Positions 51,901 through 60,900 of a stretch of DNA of 64,000 nt are shown here, one piece after another. The DNA is taken from assembly GCA_903813345.2 (NCBI GenBank), contig CAIIXF020000001.1, positions 32,344,556 to 32,408,555 of the forward strand. The letters are read 5' to 3'. Origin of the DNA: Owenia fusiformis (taxonomy: Eukaryota > Annelida > Polychaeta > Sabellida > Oweniidae). The position numbers and the translations under genes are program-made. Every line of letters starts with the position of its first letter. Position 1 is the first letter of the stretch. A model generated the notes under the pieces. It worked only from the letters and a program-made list of their open reading frames with translations, had not been told where the DNA came from and ran no database searches.

Positions 51901-54900
51901 TAGAATGTGCTTTGTGCCCAATGAGATATATTCTTGACTGAAATGACACCCATCTTAGAATGTTCTATGTGCCCAATGAGATATATTCTTGACTGAAATG
52001 AACCGATCTTAGAATGTTCTATGTGCCCAATGAGATATATTCTTGACTGAAATGACACCCATCTTAGACTGATCTGTGTGCCCAATGAGATATATTCTTG
52101 ACTGACATGACATCGATCTTAGAATGTTCTGTGTGCCCAATGAGATATATTCTTGACTGACATGACACCCATCTTGGAATGTGCTTTGTGCCCAAGGAGA
52201 TATATTCTTGACTGATATGACACCCATCTTAGAATGTGCTTTGCACCCAAAGAGGTATATTCTTGACTGACATGACACCCATTTTAGAATGTGCTTTGTG
52301 CCCAATGAGATATATTCTTGACTGAAATGAACCGATCTTAGAATATGTTCTGTGTGTCCAATTAGATATATTCTTGACTGATATGACACCCATCTTAGAA
52401 TGTGCTTTGTGCCCAATGAGATATATTCTTGACTGAAATGACACCCATCTTATATTGTTCTATGTGCCCAATGAGATATATTCTTGACTGAAATGACACC
52501 CATCTTAGAATGTTCTGTTTGCCCAATGAGATATATTCTTGACTAAAATGACACCCGTCTTAGAATGTTCTATGTGCCCAATGAGATATATTCTTGACTG
52601 ACATGACACCCATCTTAGAATGTGCTTTGTGCCCAAAGAGATATATTCTTGACTGACATGACAGCCATCTTAGAATGTGCTTTGTGCCCAATGAGATATA
52701 TTCTTGACTGAAATGAACCGATCTTAGAATATGTTCTTTATGGCCTATGAGATATAGTCTTGACTGACATGACACCCATCTTAGAATGTGCTTTGTGCCC
52801 AATGAGATATATTCTTGACTGAAATGACACCCATCTTATATTATTCTATGTGCCCAATGAGATATATTCTTGACTGAAATGACACCCATCTTAGAATGTT
52901 CTGTTTGCCCAATGAGATATATCCTTGACTAAAATGACACCCGTCTTAGAATGTTCTATGTGCCCAATGAGATATATTCTTGACTGACATGACACCCATC
53001 TTAGAATGTGCTTTGTGCCCAAAGAGATATATTCTTGACTGACATGACACCCATCTTAGAATGTGCTTTGTGCCCAATGAGATATATTCTTGACTGAAAT
53101 GAACCGATCTTAGAATATGTTCTGTGTGCCCAATGAGATATATTCTTGACTGACATGACACCCATCTTAGAATGTGCTTTGTGCCCAATGAGATATATTC
53201 TTGACTGAAATGAACCGATCTTAGAATGTTCTGTGTGCCCAATGAGATATATTCTTGACTGACATGACACCCATCTTAGAATGTGCTTTGTGCCCAATTA
53301 GATATATTATTGACTTAAATGACACCCATCTTAGAATGATCTATATGCCCCAATGAGATATATTCTTGACTGAAATGACACCCATCTTAGAATGATCTAT
53401 ATGCCCTATGAGATATATTCTTGACTGTAATGACACCAATCTTAGAATGTCTATGTAATGAGCCATATAAGATATATTCTTGACTGAAATGACACCCATC
53501 TTAGAATGTTCTGTGTGCCCAATGAGATATATTCTTGACTGAAATGACACCTATCTTAGAATGTACTTTGTGCCCAATGAGATATATTCTTGACTGGCAT
53601 GACACCCATCTTAGAATGTTCTGTGTGCCCAATGAGATATATTCTTGACTGGCATGACACCCATCTTAGAATGTGCTTTGTGCCCAATGAGATATATTCT
53701 TGACTGAAATGACACCCATCTTAGAATTGTTCTATGTGCCCAATGAGATATATTCTTGACTGAAATGACACCCATCTTAGAATGTGCTTTGTGCCCTATG
53801 AGATATATTCTTGACTTAAAAGACACCCATCTTAGAATGATCTATATGCCCCATGAGATATATTCTTGACTGAAATGACACCCATCTTAGAAAGGTCTAT
53901 ATGCCCTATGAGATATATTCTTGACTGAAATGACACCCATCTTAGAATGTTCTATATGCCCTATGAGATATAGTCTTGACTTAAATGACACCCATCTTAG
54001 AAAGATCTATATGCCCTATGAGATATATTCTTGACTGAAATGATACCCATCTTAGAATGTTCTATGTGCCTTATGAGATATATTCTTGACTGAAATGACA
54101 CCCATCTTAGAATGTTCTATGTGCCTTATGAGATATATTTTTGACTGAAATGACACCCATCTTAGAATGTTCTATGTGCCCGATGAGATATTTTCTTAAC
54201 TGAAATGACACCCATCTTAGAATGATCTATATGCCCTATGAGATATATTCTTGACTGTAATGACACCAATCTTAGAATGTCTATGTAATGAGCCATATAA
54301 GATATATTCTTGACTGAAATGACACCCATCTTAGAATGTTCTGTGTGCCCAATGAGATATATTCTTGACTGAAATGACACCTATCTTAGAATGTGCTTTG
54401 TGCCCAATGAGATATATTCTTGACTTCATATTCTTCATATTTAACAACACGCATAAGATGATTCGTAGTAAAAGATATAGAAATTGACATACGGTTCTAC
54501 ATTGGGTTGTCCATCTATCCAATATGTTATCGTATTGTTGAATTTAGTGCCGTCTGTCCACAACCAGTCATAACCAGGAGACTAGCGGAAAACAACATCA
54601 AGTACATAAACATTAATATCAAAATGAGAACTGCATATTACTGATCGGCATTAAATTCGGCCTTTTTAATCGTACAATCTATTATTTTTGTGTTTGTGGT
54701 AAAACATTGATCGCCTATATAAAATTAAGGGCTGGAGAGAATAACATCAACAATTGCTTCTTCATATCATGAATCTATCCAATATATCTAGTTTCTTTGA
54801 TTCTTCAAAATAGGCCAGGATTTATTTCAAAGGTCCATATTGTACTCACCCCACCGCCATTGCTTTTAGTATACAATCCAATCCACGCAGGTTCATTTTC

Positions 54901-57900
54901 AAAAGTCTTAGCAATATCAAAAGCAGTGGTCTGGTCAGCAATATTTTGAATTGACGTCAGTTCGCCATCAAAGTTTGCACAGTCTTCCCTGTATAAATTC
55001 CAATTGATTTTATTTAAGAAAAGACATTGGTACAATTTGTTGCATGGAATGAATGATTTTTGTGGAGTCAGTTCGAACCCCTATGAAGCTGTGCAGTGTT
55101 TTGGGTACTTGCACTCTTTGATAGGCAAAACTAAGAGTGAAACACTAAGCAGGTTTGTTGTTGGATATAAAATATTATAAGATCTGAGCCCTTTGATGAA
55201 AAATAAAAACAGATTATTCTTATGAAACACGTCAGTCAGATTACCTTGCCTCCCAAAACTGCTTCTGGTCGTCTATCAGATGGTAGCAGTATTCCCCTAA
55301 ATGGTACCAGTCATTTGGACAGAAGAATGGTTTGTCTGAAATAGTTGAAATACGCATGCATATAGTGTATGTGCATTATGTTATATTTGAAGGCTGGTTT
55401 AGGGTGTCTACAAAACAAAGACCTAAGACCTAAGACCTACAAAACTAAGACCCCCCACGTTATAAAACTAAGACCCTGTTATAAAACTAAGACCCCCCAC
55501 GTTATAAAACTAAGACCCTGTTATAAAACTAAGACCCCCCACGTTATAAAACTAAGACCCTGTTATAAAACTAAGACCCCCCACGTTATAAAACTAAGAC
55601 CCTGTTATAAAACTAAGACCCCCCACGTTATAAAACTAAGACCCTGTTATAAAACTAAGACCCCCCACGTTATAAAACTAAGACCCTGTTATAAAACTAA
55701 GACCCCCCACGTTATAAAACTAAGACCCTGTTATAAAACTAAGACCCCCCACGTTATAAAACTAAGACCCTGTTATAAAACTAAGACCCCCCACGTAATA
55801 AAACTAAGACCCTGTTATAAAACTAAGACCCCCCACGTAATAAAACTAAGACCCTGTTATAAAACTAAGACCCCCCACGTTATAAAACTAAGACCCTGTT
55901 ATAAAACTAAGACCCCCCACGTTATAAAACTAAGACCCTGTTATAAAACTAAGACCCCCCACGTTATAAAACTAAGACCCTGTTATAAAACTAAGACCCC
56001 CCACGTTATAAAACTAAGACCCTGTTATAAAACTAAGACCCCCCACGTTATAAAACTAAGACCCTGTTATAAAACTAAGACCCCCCACGTTATAAAACTA
56101 AGACCCTGTTATAAAACTAAGACCCCCCACGTTATAAAACTAAGACCCCCCACGTTATAAAACTAAGACCCTGTTATAAAACTAAGACCCCCCACGTTAT
56201 AAAACTAAGACCCTGTTATAAACCTAAGACCCCCCTTGTTATAAAACTAAGACCCTGTTATAAAACTAAGACCACCCACGTTATAAAACTAAGACCCTGT
56301 TATAAAACAAATACCCCCCACGTAATAAAACTAAGACCCTGTTATAAAACTAAGACCACCCACGTTATAAAACTAAGACCCTGTTATAAAACTAAGACCC
56401 CCCACGTTATAAAACTAAGACCCTGTTATAAAACTAAGACCCCCCACGTTATAAAACTAAGACCCTGTTATAAAACTAAGACCCCCCACGTTATAAAACT
56501 AAGACCCCCCACGTAATAAAATTAAGACCCTGTTATAAAACTAAGACCCCCCACGTAATAAAACTAAGACCCTGTTATAAAACTAAGACCCCCACGTTAT
56601 AAAACTAAGACCCTGTTATAAAACTAAGACCCCCCACGTAATAAAACTAAGACCCTGTTATAAAACTAAGACCCCCCACGTTATAAAACTAAGACCCTGT
56701 TATAAAACTAAGACCTCCCACGTTATAAAACTAAGACCCTGCTATAAGAATCAGTCACCGTGCCTTGCTCTGCTCGCCACAAGGTAGTCTTGCCTCCTGG
56801 CCTCTGGGCCTTGTGTTCCCCAGTAACATACAACAGCGGATTATATAAAAATGGACTGTAACAAATACCCGGATTTGTTGACTTTTAAAAAAGTAATTTT
56901 TTGATGTCCCATTTTATGCTGGCATAAAAAGTGATATCCCATTTTATGCTGGCATAAAAAGTGATGTCCCATTTTAATTTTATGCTGAGCATAAAAGGAG
57001 ATACTCCATTTTATGCTGGTATTGTTTTGGAAGTGATGTTTAATGGTAGTTCAAGATTTAAGACCCATCATTCTGGCACAGATTGCTGAACCATTGTTAG
57101 TTAAGAATTCCTAATAGAATTAAGAATTATTAGCTGAAACTGAGTTGTTTTGCCCTAGCAAACAATTTTCCAACTTGTAGTTCAACTTCTTCTGTCTATT
57201 TGTTGACAGTCTGTGATGTCATCATCAATCATCACAATAGAAATGAGGTAATTCACGATGACATCACAAAGTACTCTGATGACATCATCAATCATCACAA
57301 TGGAAACGAGATAATTCATGATGACATCACAAAGCATCTCTGTCATAGATAGAACTCTGCCACATTTCTTAGAAATCAAACTACTATGTGACATCATAGA
57401 TAATCTCACTGTCACAGATAGAATTCACCTAATTCCCATTGTGATGATTGATGATGACATCACAGACTGTCAACACATATAGACAAAAATGAATTTCAAA
57501 TGCATATTGGGATATTGTTTGCTAGGACAAACAGAACAGTTTCAGCTATTAATTCTTAATTCTATTAGGAATTCTTAACTAAAATAAGTTCAGCAATCTA
57601 TGTGAGAAAGATGGGTCTGAAATCTTGAACCACCATGTTACTAGGGAAAACAAGGGTCAGTGGCAAGACTACCATATGTGTATGTTACTAGGGTAAACAA
57701 GGGCCAGAGGCAAGACTACCATGTGTAGAATCTTTATGTTAGTGGGGAGAATCTGTATATTAGAAGGGAACACAAGGACCAGAAGCAAGACTACCTTTTG
57801 TAGAATCTTTATGTAAGTGGGGAGAATCTGTATATTAGAAGGGAACACAAGGACCAGAAGCAAGACTATCTTTTGTAGAATCTGTATGTTACTAGGGAAC

Positions 57901-60900
57901 ACAAGGCCCAGAGGCAAGACTACCTTGTGGCGAGCAGAGCAAGGCACAGTGACTGATTCTTATAACAGGGTCTTAGTTTTATAACGTGGGGGGTCTTAGT
58001 TTTATAACAGGGTCTTAGTTTTATAACGTGGGGGGTCTTAGTTTTATAATAGGGTCTTAGTTTTATAACGTGGGGGGTCTTAGTTTTATAACAGGGTCTT
58101 AGTTTTATAATGTGGGGGGTCTTAGTTTTATAACAGGGTCTTAGTTTTATAACGTGGGGGGTCTTAGTTTTATAACAGGGTCTTAGTTTTATAACGTGGG
58201 GGGTCTTAGTTTTATAACGTGGGGGGTCTTAGTTTTATAACAGGGTCTTAGTTTTATAACGTGGGGGGTCTTAGTTTTATAACAGGGTCTTAGTTTTATA
58301 ACGTGGGGGGTCTTAGTTTTATAACAGGGTCTTAGTTTTATAACGTGGGGGGTCTTAGTTTTATAACAGGGTCTTAGTTTTATAACGTGGGGGGTCTTAG
58401 TTTTATAACAGGGTCTTAGTTTTATAACGTGGGGGGTCTTAGTTTTATAACAGGGTCTTAGTTTTATAACGTGGGGGGTCTTAGTTTTATAACAGGGTCT
58501 TAGTTTTATAACGTGGGGGTCTTAGTTTTATAACAGGGTCTTAGTTTTATAACGTGGGTGGTCTTAGTTTTATAACAGGGTCTTAGTTTTATAACGTGGG
58601 GAGTCTTAGTTTTATAACAGGGTCTTAGTTTTATAACGTGGGGGGTCTTAGTTTTATAACAGGGTCTTAGTTTTATAACGTGGGGGGTCTTAGTTTTATA
58701 ACAGGGTCTTAGTTTTATAACGTGGGGGGTCTTAGTTTTATATCAGGGTCTTAGTTTTATAACGTGGGGGGTCTTAGTTTTATAACAGGGTCTTAGTTTT
58801 ATAACGTGGGGGGTCTTAGTTTTATAACAGGGTCTTAGTTTTATAACGTGGGTGGTCTTAGTTTTATAACAGGGTCTTAGTTTTATAACGTGGGGAATCT
58901 TAGTTTTATAACAGGGTCTTAGTTTTATAACGTGGGGGGTCTTAGTTTTATAACAGGGTCTTAGTTTTATAACGTGGGGGGTCTTAGTTTTATAACAGGG
59001 TCTTAGTTTTATAACGTGGGGGGTCTTAGTTTTATAACAGGGTCTTAGTTTTATAACGTTGGGGGTCTTAGTTTTATAACAGGGTCTTAGTTTTATAACG
59101 TGGGTGGTCTTAGTTTTATAACAGGGTCTTAGTTTTATAACGTGGGGGGTCTTAGTTTTATAACAGGGTCTTAGTTTTATAACGTGGGGGGTCTTAGTTT
59201 TATAACAGGGTCTTAGTTTTATAACGTGGGGGGTCTTAGTTTTATAACAGGGTCTTAGTTTTATAACGTGGGGGGTCTTAGTTTTATAACAGGGTCTTAG
59301 TTTTATAACGTGGGGGGTCTTAGTTTTATAACAGGGTCTTAGTTTTATAACGTGGGGGGTCTTAGTTTTATAACAGGGTCTTAGTTTTATAACGTGGGGG
59401 GTCTTAGTTTTATAACAGGGTCTTAGTTTTATAACGTGGGGGGTCTTAGTTTTGTAGGTCTTAGGTCTTAGGTCTTTGTTTTGTAGACACCCGGCTGGTT
59501 TACCATTTAATTAAAGAACAATGAACAAAATCTTAGTACAATCTTTCTTGTGAATGTGAAAGAAAAATAGTGAGAGCAACAAGTTGTAATCGGGAATTTG
59601 CAAAGACTGGTGAATCTTATCCAATCGATAAATAGACAGGATAATGGTGTACATATCGTTTTTAAGATATCTTGTATAAACAGAACTTGAAACGTTGTGG
59701 CAATAATGCTTCACGAAATCCCTTTACTGTTGTTCTCTTCCATTATCCTGCACTTGTTGGGGAGAATATTATGAGAGGTTAACGGTCAGCAGGACTTCAA
59801 TATTACTACTTACTTTTGTCTCGTGAACAAATGAAGTTGAACTTCCGACTACAGTCATGGTCATTCATTCCATATGGATGAAACTCTCCACAGTTTTCGG
59901 TTTCACTGTTTGGTTCTCCAGACTGCCATGGGCTGAAAAGGCGATAATAATTGTGGGACTTTCTTAGCTGAACGTACTACAGTGCGTATAAAAAAACGCA
60001 ACAAAAAGCACAAAACCAGTGATAACAGCATTGATTTCATTCAATGCTCCATTAAGCCATGTGTCTCCTCTTTACAATGATATATCATTCATTGATATGT
60101 GGTCATGGTTGGGCGAGTAATCATTCCATTTGCAAAGTGGGCCAAAATTACCTTGGGACCAAGTTATAAACATCACAAAAGTCAGTGTACGGAGCCCAAT
60201 GCAATTCTTTCTCGAGGTTTTGCAATATCTGGTGGAGGAAATGTGAGCACAGATGCTCCTGCGATAGCTCCAAAAGAAAAAGTCACAACAATTCAAGTCA
60301 GGGGAACTTCCATTGGCACTTAGCCCTTGCACTGAGTTTTGCAATATCTAAAACTTGGTCCAGAGCCGATTTTGACCCACAGTGCAAGGATTTCTCACCC
60401 AACTATTACCACATGTGAATGAATGACATATCATTGCAAAGAGGAGAGACGTGACTATATGGCACATTGAATAAAGTTGATGTAGTCATCACTAGTTTTG
60501 TGATTTTACGAGGTAACTACATGTTGCGTTTTTTTGATACGCCCTGTATTGAAATAGGTTGTCGTTTTATTCTGTTGAAAAAGGCATTTTGTAGATACGA
60601 AACCTGTGCTATATTGTTTTTCTTCTTTAAATGTTAGTTTTTGTTCTACTAATAACCAATGGTGGTTTCTATCTTACAATTATGTGCAGTAAACTTAGTT
60701 GAGGATGTAATATCTACTCTATAGTATCACACCGGAATAGCCTGACAACGGTAAAGTCAGATACCGTTGTCACAAATGGCGGACATAACCGTCGCTTCAA
60801 CTCTCTAATCCCAATTTCGATCAAATTGGGTCCTGAATCGCCACAATATAGCGTCTTCGATATCGTCAATGACAACGGAATCTGAATTTGAAATAATAGT

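Larger units (their letters stand above)
55402..59492. mobile_element. 4.1-kb foldback transposon with tandem-repeat arms
   Basis: The ends GGGTGTCTACAAAACAAAGA and TCTTTGTTTTGTAGACACCC are perfect inverted repeats. The 10-bp word GGCTGGTTTA flanks both sides (55392-55401, 59493-59502). The arms (about 55430-56745 and 57965-59450) are mirror-image arrays of a 42-bp unit. The middle (56746-57964) is also largely inverted around 57440. The 10-bp duplication suggests a Mutator-like (MULE/foldback) origin. No transposase. Confidence 0.9.

Noticed and set aside
45783-54424. CRISPR-like regular repeats
   Set aside because: Units are contiguous with no unique spacers of constant length, and the locus is a eukaryotic intron.
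55060-55085. tRNA B-box-like AGTTCGAACCC
   Set aside because: No A-box or cloverleaf can be drawn around it.
55369-56160. 263-codon plus-strand frame with a 14-residue repeat
   Set aside because: It is the read-through of the 42-bp tandem arm of the foldback element. No gene signals, and the right arm is simply its inverse.
57182-57947. Minus-strand frames in the centre of the foldback element
   Set aside because: They derive from repeated GATGACATCA and AAGACTACC words. No transposase motif is present.
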